Assembly: GCA_020056205.1 (NCBI GenBank)
Contig: JAGVIF010000135.1
Location: 1-6,108, forward strand
Length of the DNA stretch: 6,108 nt
Reading direction: 5' to 3'
From: Lentisphaeria bacterium
Lineage (GTDB): Bacteria; Verrucomicrobiota; Lentisphaeria; Victivallales; GWF2-50-93
The translations under genes and the position numbers were made by a program. The notes beneath the pieces are model-generated. The model saw nothing but the letters and a program-made list of their open reading frames with translations, was not told the DNA's origin and searched no databases. Of this stretch, positions 1-5,866 are shown one piece after another (the first letter of the stretch is position 1; each line of letters opens with the position of its first letter).

Positions 1-238
1 GATCTAAATATAAGAAAATCATTCGTGTAATTCGTGGCTAAAAAAGGTTTTTGAAATCGGCAATCGGAAATAATTCGAGTATTTCGCCTGCCCTGAGCTC
101 CGTCGAAGTGTCGAACCAGCCGAAGGGTGACTCCTGTCTTCTGGCTTCCTGAGTTATAAATTAAGTTTTGCAATTGGCTCAGACGCTTAAAACATATAAC
201 TTTAAAACAAAGACACTAAGGTGGGGCGCGTATAGTAT
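1..238. other. Non-coding left flank made of dispersed-repeat-like segments
   Basis: No reading frame entering from the left edge stays open beyond about 40 bases, so no gene tail is present. The stretch instead looks like a patchwork of words that recur between genes in many environmental genomes. One is a segment around 21-45 containing GTGTAATTCGTGGCT. Another is 91-127, which begins CCCTGAGC and ends CGAAGGG, with GTCGAAG inside. A pyrimidine-rich stretch lies at 131-152, and 204-221 contains AAAGACACTAAGG. The recurrence is from memory of such genomes; within this window only the 166-180 word has a second copy. A weak promoter-like pair, TTGGCT at 174-179 and TATAAC at 195-200, has only 15 bp between the boxes and is not called. 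Confidence 0.5.
166..180 (+). repeat. 15-bp repeat word, left copy (mirrors 5653-5667)
   Basis: The sequence TTTTGCAATTGGCTC occurs here, and its exact reverse complement occurs at 5653-5667. Similarity continues past one mismatch into GAC, so 18 of 19 positions agree. AT-rich sequence lies on the other side of both copies. Both copies are in non-coding DNA, which fits a dispersed intergenic repeat present in opposite orientations. Confidence 0.6.
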
Positions 239-1261
239 ATGAGCAACAAAACTTTTTCCGAATTTGCGGAATTCGCAAAAACAAGCCTAGCGGAGAGCTT
301 TTCAGAGCTTGAAAAAGCGCGCAAAAAAATTCTTGGGCAAACTATAATTTTCATATCGTGCGCTGTTATGGGGGGTATTCTTACCGCCGCGCTCTATTTT
401 CTTGTGTCTTCTCTTTGCGGAATAATATCCGGCGGAATAATGATTATTCCTCTCATCGGGTATTACGTCGTTCAGATTCACGAACCCTACAAAGGCTATA
501 AAAGCGATTATAAGAGAAATGTCGTAGGAAAGATGGTCAAATTCATAGACCCCACCCTTGATTATGATCAGTCTAAAGGCATCCCTCAATCCAAGTACAT
601 GTTGAGCAAACTTTTTCTAAAGTCCCCTGACAGATATGATTCGGAGGATTATGTGTTTGGAAAGATGGGTCTGACGGAGATTGAATTCTCGGAGGTTCAC
701 TCGGAGTATAAGACGCAAAGCACTGACAGCAAGGGACATACGCGAACACATTGGCACACGATCTTCAGAGGGATATTTCTCATCGCCGATTTCAATAAAG
801 ATTTCCGCGGAGAAACCGTTGTCCTTCCAGATTTTGCCGAGAAGGCTTTTGGGTTCATCGGAAAAATGCTTCAATCTTGGAATCCATCCCGTGAGAATCT
901 GATAAAGCTTGAAGATCCGGACTTTGAAAAACTTTTCGTAGTGTATGGAACAGACCAGGTTGAGGCAAGGTACATCCTCTCCCCGTCTTTCATGGACAGG
1001 ATACTTAATTTTCACACGAAGGCGGAAAAACTCTGCGGCGGAAATGTCTGCATATCTTTTGTCAGATCAAAAATGTTCATAGCTATCCCTTGCGGAAAAA
1101 ATCTGTTCGAGCCTGTTCTTTTTGAGAAAGTGTCGGAGAGCGGATATCTTTTGGAATATTTCGCATTTCTGAACCTCGCCGCGGGAATTGTCGGGGAACT
1201 GAATTTAAACACCAGAATATGGTCGAAGGACGCAATTTCAACAAACCCTGAACCATATTAA
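239..1261 (+). CDS. DUF3137 domain membrane protein
   Basis: This 340-residue protein belongs to the DUF3137 family, a membrane protein family of unknown biochemical role often found beside LemA genes. A charged helical N-terminus (about 1-33) is followed by two adjacent hydrophobic segments (about 34-58 and 60-80), which probably form a membrane hairpin. The remaining 260 residues would then be cytoplasmic. Family hallmarks are HTIFRGIFLIADFNKDF (173-189), VVLPDFAEKAFG (194-205), LEDPDFEKLFVVYGTDQ (224-240), EARYILSPSFMDRIL (242-256), SFVRSKMFIAIP (273-284) and the terminal LNLNTRIW (321-328). All are in the expected order and the length is full. The ATG at 239 is preceded by AAGGTGG at 218-224, a usable but distant ribosome site (14 nt). 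The stop lies 7 bp from the end of the convergent neighbour. No lemA is visible in the 238 bp upstream. The family assignment is confident; the function is not known. Confidence 0.92.
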   Translation: MSNKTFSEFAEFAKTSLAESFSELEKARKKILGQTIIFISCAVMGGILTAALYFLVSSLCGIISGGIMIIPLIGYYVVQIHEPYKGYKSDYKRNVVGKMVKFIDPTLDYDQSKGIPQSKYMLSKLFLKSPDRYDSEDYVFGKMGLTEIEFSEVHSEYKTQSTDSKGHTRTHWHTIFRGIFLIADFNKDFRGETVVLPDFAEKAFGFIGKMLQSWNPSRENLIKLEDPDFEKLFVVYGTDQVEARYILSPSFMDRILNFHTKAEKLCGGNVCISFVRSKMFIAIPCGKNLFEPVLFEKVSESGYLLEYFAFLNLAAGIVGELNLNTRIWSKDAISTNPEPY

Positions 1262-1268
1262 CCAAAGT

Positions 1269-2291
1269 TTATTTGTCGGGAAGAAAAAACGGGGGAGTAT
1301 TTGGAGAATGTCTCATCACGAAAAATGGGAATTGCCAATACGCGAAAAGTTCTCTCGGAATTCCTTCGGCTGCGTAAAAGTCCGCAATCTTTTCGATTCT
1401 AATTCTCGGAGACAAGCCGAATTGCGGAAGTTTTTCATCGGCAATAAGTTCGCCGATTTTATTTCTGAGCGCCGATGACGCCGCTTTGTAGTCCTGAACT
1501 TCAGCCGGAAGGTGGTAGCGCGCGAATTTCGCAAGCCCCGGAGATATTTGCAATTTACCCTCCATGGCGGATGGATTTTTAATGATGTCCCGGGCGCTGA
1601 TTTCGTTGAAGAGTTTCCGGTTTTTGAAGTCCACGATCGCCTTGATTCCATCCTCTCCTCTTACTTCAAGCAGTATGAGGAGCATGCCTCCTTTTTCGTC
1701 ATGGATTGACACAACCATAGGGGAAAAACCGGCCTGCAGGCAAATTTCGGAGGAAAGCCGGCAAAGTTCATTGACGCTTGCCTGATTCTGTGAAAGGATT
1801 TCCGAAATAGAGGCGGGGATATATTCCCCCTCCTTTTTGGCCGTAACTATGAATTTTTCTCCGAGCAGGTTGAAAAGGCGCGCGGGAAAATCTTTTTTAG
1901 ATGGAATTCCCGACAAAAGGCCGTCCGCTATTTTCGCGCAGACAAATGCGTCTCTCCACCGGACGGCGTCTATTTTGGAAAACGGCCCGGTCAAAAGGGA
2001 GGAACTGAGGCCGGATGACAAGAGCATTTCGAGATAATCGGCGTCGGGAATTCCGGAAAAATCATCATCACTTATTTTTCCGGCGCAAATAGACGCCTCC
2101 TCCAATTTTCCACCATTTAACAGTTCAATTAATTTTTTCGCATCTGCCTGAGACACGCTGCGGGCGGGAGGCGGGAATATTTTGTCTCCCTTTTCCCGTA
2201 TAAAAGAGACTCCTATGCAGGCGGCGATTATTACGGCAAACAAGCAGGCGGCGACTGGACCGGCGCCTGTGTTTTTTCCTTTTGTATTCAC
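1269..2291 (-). CDS. Membrane-anchored protein with degenerate transglutaminase-like domain
   Basis: I read this as a 340-residue protein starting at the GTG at 2291. A longer frame begins at a GTG at 2366 (365 residues; numbering below uses that longer form). A single hydrophobic segment at about 36-55 follows a short basic N-terminus, so it is probably an inner-membrane anchor with the body outside the cytoplasm. Residues 70-165 are helical and unrecognised. Residues about 165-260 look like a transglutaminase-like fold. Cys202 begins a helix (ELCRLSSEICLQAGF), then comes the strand PMVVSIHD, then LLILLEV (229-235) where active members have His-Ala-Trp-Val-Glu-Val, then the strand KAIVDF with Asp246. 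The His position of the Cys-His-Asp triad is therefore Leu230, and the domain is probably not a working protease or transglutaminase. The C-terminus (280-365) is unrecognised. The shorter start is preferred because a near-consensus promoter lies inside the extra 25 codons and those codons are very AT-rich. Neither start has a clear ribosome site. The fold assignment is inference from motif spacing. Confidence 0.65.
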   Translation of the reverse strand: MNTKGKNTGAGPVAACLFAVIIAACIGVSFIREKGDKIFPPPARSVSQADAKKLIELLNGGKLEEASICAGKISDDDFSGIPDADYLEMLLSSGLSSSLLTGPFSKIDAVRWRDAFVCAKIADGLLSGIPSKKDFPARLFNLLGEKFIVTAKKEGEYIPASISEILSQNQASVNELCRLSSEICLQAGFSPMVVSIHDEKGGMLLILLEVRGEDGIKAIVDFKNRKLFNEISARDIIKNPSAMEGKLQISPGLAKFARYHLPAEVQDYKAASSALRNKIGELIADEKLPQFGLSPRIRIEKIADFYAAEGIPRELFAYWQFPFFVMRHSPNTPPFFLPDK

Positions 2292-2348
2292 TTTTATTAT
2301 TTTGCGGTTTGCTTTATTAAAATAACAGTTTAGCTTTACGGACTCAAA

Positions 2349-2376
2349 ATTATATCCATTATTCACAATAAATCAA
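2349..2376 (-). promoter_or_regulatory. Sigma-70-type promoter for the transglutaminase-like gene
   Basis: On the minus strand there is a perfect -10 box TATAAT (2354-2349) and a -35 box TTGATT (2376-2371), separated by 16 bp. Transcription would start near 2342, leaving a leader of about 50 nt before the GTG at 2291. Because the boxes lie inside the longer reading frame that begins at 2366, they argue for the downstream start. The -35 box abuts the ribosome site of the divergent small gene, so initiation of the two transcripts may interfere. Confidence 0.6.
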
Positions 2377-2377
2377 C

Positions 2378-2382
2378 AGAGG
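2378..2382 (+). promoter_or_regulatory. Shine-Dalgarno site of the bS22-like gene
   Basis: AGAGG lies 8 nt before the ATG at 2391, an optimal spacing and the clearest ribosome site in the window. It is the main non-homology evidence that the 28-codon frame downstream is translated. Confidence 0.75.
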
Positions 2383-2390
2383 TTAACTAA

Positions 2391-2477
2391 ATGGGCAATC
2401 TAAGGAAGAAGAGAAGAAAAAAGATTGCGCGCCACAAACGCAGGAAGCAGAGAAGGGCAAACAGGCACAAAAAGTAA
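2391..2477 (+). CDS. bS22-like / AURKAIP1-COX24 domain small basic protein (28 aa)
   Basis: This 28-residue frame begins MGNLRKKRRKKIARHKRR and ends RANRHKK, with about two thirds of the residues Lys, Arg or His. The pattern MG..-KKRR-K-hydrophobic-HKRR-K...R-NRHKK is what I know of tiny bacterial proteins annotated as AURKAIP1/COX24 domain proteins. These are related to actinobacterial ribosomal protein bS22 and the mitochondrial small-subunit protein mS38, and they are expected to sit on the small ribosomal subunit near the decoding region. The length is normal for the family, which is so short that most gene callers miss it. An AGAGG ribosome site 8 nt upstream and a TAA stop complete the gene. 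It diverges from the minus-strand gene across a roughly 100-bp control region, and a T-tailed hairpin follows 43 nt after the stop. I see no convincing plus-strand promoter. The identity rests on motif recall, not a search. Confidence 0.8.
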   Translation: MGNLRKKRRKKIARHKRRKQRRANRHKK

Positions 2478-2520
2478 TGCGGCCGTATTTTTCCGTTCCT
2501 TCTTCGGACGATATTCATAT

Positions 2521-2607
2521 CGCCCGTCAGCCGGATCGAAAAAATCCAATCCGTTCTACGCTCTGACTTCGTCATTGGATATTCCGTGTTCGGCACGGGC
2601 GTTTTTT
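2521..2607 (+). terminator. Long imperfect hairpin with T6 tail (terminator or attenuator)
   Basis: CGCCCGT (2521-2527) pairs with ACGGGCG (2595-2601), and GCCG (2530-2533) pairs with CGGC (2591-2594) across a two-base CA bulge. After a loosely paired middle part, ATCCAAT (2544-2550) pairs perfectly with ATTGGAT (2574-2580), enclosing a 23-nt loop. Six T follow at once (2602-2607). This is the shape of an intrinsic terminator on a long arm. It would end the transcript of the bS22-like gene. Its T-tract stops only 22 nt before the ATG of the TPR gene, for which no separate promoter is seen, so it may act as an attenuator. A small palindrome, CGATAT-TC-ATATCG (2509-2522), overlaps the base of the stem by two bases and could compete with it. 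Confidence 0.6.
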
Positions 2608-2629
2608 GCCCCTTACGCAAATTATTAAG

Positions 2630-4405
2630 ATGATAAAAAACATCCCGCTAATTTTACTGGCCGCCGTAGTTTTCCAAGTCGGCGCTATGTCTTATTCACG
2701 CGATTCGGCATTTGATTTTTTTGACGGCCCGCCCGATGTGCTGGCATTGACTTCGGAGGAAAAAATCCCCGACGATGTTACGGCTTTTGCGAATTTCGCA
2801 GAGGCGGCATTGGAGCTTTTTGAAAAGGGCAAGATTGATGATTCGAGCGCGGAAAAACTTGTTCAAACAGTAGCGATAGATCCTTATGCGCGGCTGCCGG
2901 TGGCGATACTCATGGCATACTGGCTTGAAAAAGGCGAGCCAGAAAAATTTGTTGAAAAGCTCGGAAAAATAGCGGAAAATCATCCCGATTCCGACGCCTT
3001 GGCTCTGGCTTTGGCCTTGGCCTACGCGAGGCTTGAAAAAACCGAAGAATCCATAGACCTCATCGAGAAAACCCTTGACGCGCTGGAAGGTTCCGCCTCC
3101 TACGATTACGGAAAAAACTATGTGGAACTGGTTGTCCGTCTTTCAGAACTTTATGTAAAACAGGGAGACTTCGAGGCCGGAGAGGATATTTTTGACGAAG
3201 CGCTTTCAAAGAAAAAACTTCAGGACAATTTTAAGCTTAGAAGAGCGGCTTTCATTTTCTTTTCTCAAAAGGCGGAAAAGAAAGATTTTTCCCTTTTTTC
3301 GGGCTGGAAAGAACGTCGTTTTTATAGGAAAATGATGGAAAATTTCGGGGAAATTCAACGTATTTGGATTTCAGATTTGTCCGGCGAGAGCGACTCGAGG
3401 AAACTCAACCCGTTTGAGCTTGCGCCGGTCATTGAAGCGGGCAAAAAATTTGATATTGCGGAGAAGGCGGAGGATTTGGTCTTGGAAAGACTGCTTGAGA
3501 ATCCAAACAACATCGAAGCCAGGGCAATGTTTGCGGCTTTGCTCTACGATACCGAAAATTTCGCGAACTCAAGACGCATGTGGAAATCCCTGTCTTCCCA
3601 GTTCAAATCTAATTTAAAATTCTTTCTTGAATATGGGAGAGCGGCGCTCGCCTCGCGAAAATACGATGAGGCGATAAAGGCTCTTGAATGGGCTGAATTC
3701 CTAAGTTCATCAAAAGAGAAAACATCATATCTTCTGGCTCTGGCATACATGGAAATGGGCAACTGCGAAAAAGCCATAGCAAAGTTTGAAAAAATGAATG
3801 ATATGCCGGAAGCATGGTATAGCATCGCTCTCTGCCGCAGGAAAATGAATAAAAATCTTGACGCGGCCGAAGCTCTCGACAAAGCCGAAAAAATAGCTGT
3901 TGAGAAAAAGAGAGAGGATTTCCTTACAAAAGATTTTTACACGTTTCAGGCTTACATAAATGACAGGGCAAAAAGAACTGACAAAACTCTTGAGATTCTT
4001 AGGAAGCTCTACGAACAGTATCCTGAAGACCATGAAATTTGCAATTTTCTCGGATACATCCTCGCGGACCATGACATGGAACTGGATTTCGCTCAGAAAC
4101 TCCTTGAAAAAGCGGTCGCAATGGAGCCCGAAAATGGTGCCTATCTTGACAGTATGGCGTGGACTCTCTACAAAAAAAAGGATTTTGAAGGAGCGCGAAA
4201 ATTCATAGTCCTATCCATAAAACACTTCGATAAAGATCCGGATCCGGTTGTGTATGACCACGCCGGAGACATATTCAATTCAATAGGGATGAGAAAGGAG
4301 GCTCTGGAATATTGGAATATTGCGTCCGAAATATTCAGTGACGACTCCAATATTTCGAAGATTAAAGAGAAAATTCGCAAAAATGAAGAAGAATTTACAA
4401 AATGA
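2630..4405 (+). CDS. Exported TPR-repeat protein
   Basis: This 591-residue protein starts at the ATG at 2630. A longer TTG start at 2606 falls inside the T-tract of the preceding hairpin and would spoil the signal peptide. Residues 1-19 form a Sec signal peptide (short basic start, hydrophobic LILLAAVVF core, VGA before the cut). There is no lipobox Cys, so it is probably periplasmic or outer-membrane associated. The rest is almost entirely helical TPR-like repeats. Clear units lie at about 54-66, 85-150, 163-193, 327-425 and 450-570. The C-terminal block is a recognisable conserved module: NFLGYILAD (472-480), NGAYLDSMAWTLYKKKDF (502-519), and DPVVYDHAGDIFNSIGMR (538-555) followed by EALEYW. 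It usually occurs in exported TPR proteins of unclear function that serve as assembly scaffolds. No enzyme domain is seen. No Shine-Dalgarno precedes the ATG. The stop overlaps the fabB start by four bases. The exact partner is unknown. Confidence 0.9.
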   Translation: MIKNIPLILLAAVVFQVGAMSYSRDSAFDFFDGPPDVLALTSEEKIPDDVTAFANFAEAALELFEKGKIDDSSAEKLVQTVAIDPYARLPVAILMAYWLEKGEPEKFVEKLGKIAENHPDSDALALALALAYARLEKTEESIDLIEKTLDALEGSASYDYGKNYVELVVRLSELYVKQGDFEAGEDIFDEALSKKKLQDNFKLRRAAFIFFSQKAEKKDFSLFSGWKERRFYRKMMENFGEIQRIWISDLSGESDSRKLNPFELAPVIEAGKKFDIAEKAEDLVLERLLENPNNIEARAMFAALLYDTENFANSRRMWKSLSSQFKSNLKFFLEYGRAALASRKYDEAIKALEWAEFLSSSKEKTSYLLALAYMEMGNCEKAIAKFEKMNDMPEAWYSIALCRRKMNKNLDAAEALDKAEKIAVEKKREDFLTKDFYTFQAYINDRAKRTDKTLEILRKLYEQYPEDHEICNFLGYILADHDMELDFAQKLLEKAVAMEPENGAYLDSMAWTLYKKKDFEGARKFIVLSIKHFDKDPDPVVYDHAGDIFNSIGMRKEALEYWNIASEIFSDDSNISKIKEKIRKNEEEFTK

Positions 4406-5646
4406 GAAAAATAGCAGTAACGGGGAGAGGCCTGATAACGCCGCTCGGAAACGGTCTGCGGACGAACGAAAACGCTCTGAGAAAGGGAAAATCCGGAATA
4501 GTTGCCATGCCGGAATGGAAAGAAATCGGACTTGAGAGCCAAGCGGCGGGACTCGCCGATGAAAATCCGCCATGCCCCCTATTAGACATCAAGTCCCTTC
4601 GGTTTATGCCGCCAAATGCGGTAATGGCGGTGGCGGCGGCATACGAAGCTCTCAATGAAGCCGGCATTTCGCCGCATGAACTGAAAGGCAAAAAAATCGC
4701 GGTCATTCTCGGCTGCGCGGGCAGCGCCCATATACAGCTTTACGAAAGCGCGAAAATATTCCATGAAACGAAAAAAGTGAAGAGAGTTTCTCCTTTCGTA
4801 GTTCCGAAAGTGATGCCTTCTTCGGCGGTCGCAAATCTTTCGCTAACGCTTGGACTGACCGGAGAAAGCTATGATATAAGTTCCGCCTGCGCAAGCGGAA
4901 CCCACGCTATAATGATATCCGCAAGATTGATAGAGGCGGGTATTTATGATATTATAATCACCGGAGGGACAGAGGAAATCAATTGGCCGCATGCCCTCGG
5001 ATTTGACGCGATGAGAGCGACATCGAGGAAATATAATGACAGACCTGAGGAGGCGAGCCGCCCGTTCGATAAAAACAGAGACGGTTTTGTAATTGCCTCC
5101 GGCGCCGGAATCATCGTCCTTGAAAGCGAAAAATCAGTTAGGGAAAGAAATGCAAAGCCAATTTCCTATATAACCGGTTTTGGCGCCAACAGCAACGGCG
5201 CCGACATGGTGGTTCCAAATCCTGATTCAAGCGCCGACGTAATGCGAATGGCGATAGAAGATGCGAAAATCGCAAAAGACGCAGTTGATTACATAAACAC
5301 GCACGGCACGAGTACGCCGTTGGGCGATTTATCTGAAATGACGGCGATAAAGAATCTTTTTGGAGAGCATGCTCCGAAAATCGCGATCAACAGCACCAAG
5401 TCAATGACAGGGCACATGATAGGCGCTTCCGGCGCGGTTGAGACTATATTTTGCTCGATTATGATTGAAAAGTCTTTTATATCACCGTCTTTGAATCTTG
5501 AGAATCCGGACGATGAGTTCATGTGGGCTAATTTCGCAAAAACAACGGTGGAAAATATAAAAATAAGGCATGCCCTGAATAACAGTTTTGGTTTTGGCGG
5601 CACAAACGCATCAATTATAATTTCTTCTCCTGAAGTTTTTACGTGA
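4402..5646 (+). CDS. fabB: Beta-ketoacyl-ACP synthase I (KAS I)
   Basis: This 414-residue condensing enzyme of type II fatty-acid synthesis joins malonyl-ACP to a growing acyl-ACP in the cytoplasm, releasing CO2. The thiolase-fold catalytic set is complete: Cys163 in SSACASGTHAI, His301 in NTHGTSTPLGD, and Lys333 and His338 in STKSMTGHMIGA. The glycine-rich end NNSFGFGGTNA (393-403) is also present. The FabB branch rather than FabF is indicated by the Glu-Glu at 191-192 with Trp195, FDAM (201-204), KYNDRPEEASRPFD (210-223), RDGFVIA (226-232) and GADMV (266-270), all close to E. coli FabB. In bacteria with FabA this branch is needed for unsaturated fatty acids, but no fabA or acpP is in the window. 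The ATGA overlap with the TPR gene (4402-4405) implies translational coupling; only a weak GAAGAAG ribosome site (4385-4391) lies upstream. No T-tailed terminator follows the stop. Other members of the family are possible products, but the catalytic residues point to an active synthase. Confidence 0.93.
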   Translation: MRKIAVTGRGLITPLGNGLRTNENALRKGKSGIVAMPEWKEIGLESQAAGLADENPPCPLLDIKSLRFMPPNAVMAVAAAYEALNEAGISPHELKGKKIAVILGCAGSAHIQLYESAKIFHETKKVKRVSPFVVPKVMPSSAVANLSLTLGLTGESYDISSACASGTHAIMISARLIEAGIYDIIITGGTEEINWPHALGFDAMRATSRKYNDRPEEASRPFDKNRDGFVIASGAGIIVLESEKSVRERNAKPISYITGFGANSNGADMVVPNPDSSADVMRMAIEDAKIAKDAVDYINTHGTSTPLGDLSEMTAIKNLFGEHAPKIAINSTKSMTGHMIGASGAVETIFCSIMIEKSFISPSLNLENPDDEFMWANFAKTTVENIKIRHALNNSFGFGGTNASIIISSPEVFT

Positions 5647-5652
5647 TTGTCA

Positions 5653-5667
5653 GAGCCAATTGCAAAA
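5653..5667 (-). repeat. 15-bp repeat word, right copy (mirrors 166-180)
   Basis: GAGCCAATTGCAAAA is the exact reverse complement of 166-180, and the adjoining GTC (5649-5651) matches the GAC beside the left copy. It begins 7 bp after the fabB stop. Confidence 0.6.
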
Positions 5668-5690
5668 GTCATAAACCGAGCCGTTGCGGA

Positions 5691-5713
5691 CCTGCTTGCG
5701 CTCGGCGCGCAGG
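5691..5713. repeat. GC-rich inverted repeat after fabB
   Basis: CCTGC (5691-5695) pairs with GCAGG (5709-5713) and GCG (5698-5700) pairs with CGC (5706-5708), with a two-base TT bulge and a CTCGG loop. The stem is strong, but no T-run follows in either direction, so it is not a textbook intrinsic terminator. It could stabilise the 3' end of the fabB message or belong to a dispersed repeat. Confidence 0.45.
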
Positions 5714-5763
5714 CAAGAGTATTTCCAAACAGGGGCACAATACCGTCCGTACGTATTCAGTGA

Positions 5764-5810
5764 ACTACGTGTTGTTCGTAGTCGTAATCAATTGACCGCT
5801 TCGATTACGA
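5764..5810. repeat. Two adjacent inverted repeats
   Basis: ACTACG (5764-5769) pairs with CGTAGT (5777-5782) around a 7-nt loop. The following TCGTAATC (5782-5789) pairs perfectly with GATTACGA (5803-5810) around a 13-nt loop. The two stems share base 5782. The CGTAGTCGTAATC run resembles intergenic repeat words I know from environmental bacterial genomes, but the match is from memory. Confidence 0.5.
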
Positions 5811-5866
5811 TAGCATTTGGGGTCAGGCATCCGGCGGAGCTGGATTGCTTGGAGCCCGTTAGAAAT

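Larger units (their letters stand above)
5647..5866. other. Non-coding stretch with repeats and hairpins
   Basis: No convincing gene is seen on either strand between fabB and the minus-strand gene tail. The stretch holds the mirrored 15-bp repeat word (5653-5667), three short inverted repeats listed separately, and GGGGTCAGG at about 5819-5827. That last word recalls the GGGGTCAG-type sequences often seen in REP-like intergenic elements of environmental bacteria; the comparison is from memory. It looks like a repeat cluster of the same general kind as the left flank. Confidence 0.5.

Noticed and set aside
2606..2629. TTG start giving an eight-residue longer TPR protein
   Set aside because: The TTG lies in the T-tract of the hairpin, has no ribosome site, and would put extra residues before an otherwise normal signal peptide beginning at the ATG at 2630.
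4402..5646. Calling the synthase FabF (KAS II)
   Set aside because: The Glu-Glu with Trp195, FDAM, KYNDRPEEASR and GADMV motifs follow FabB rather than FabF, though both share the Cys-His-His set.
166..5667. The mirrored 15-bp words as terminal repeats of a transposon
   Set aside because: No transposase or integrase lies between them, the enclosed genes are housekeeping-like, and no flanking target duplication was seen.
5289..5738. 149-codon minus-strand frame opposite the end of fabB
   Set aside because: It is antisense to a well-supported conserved gene and its sequence is a low-complexity mirror of FabB codons.
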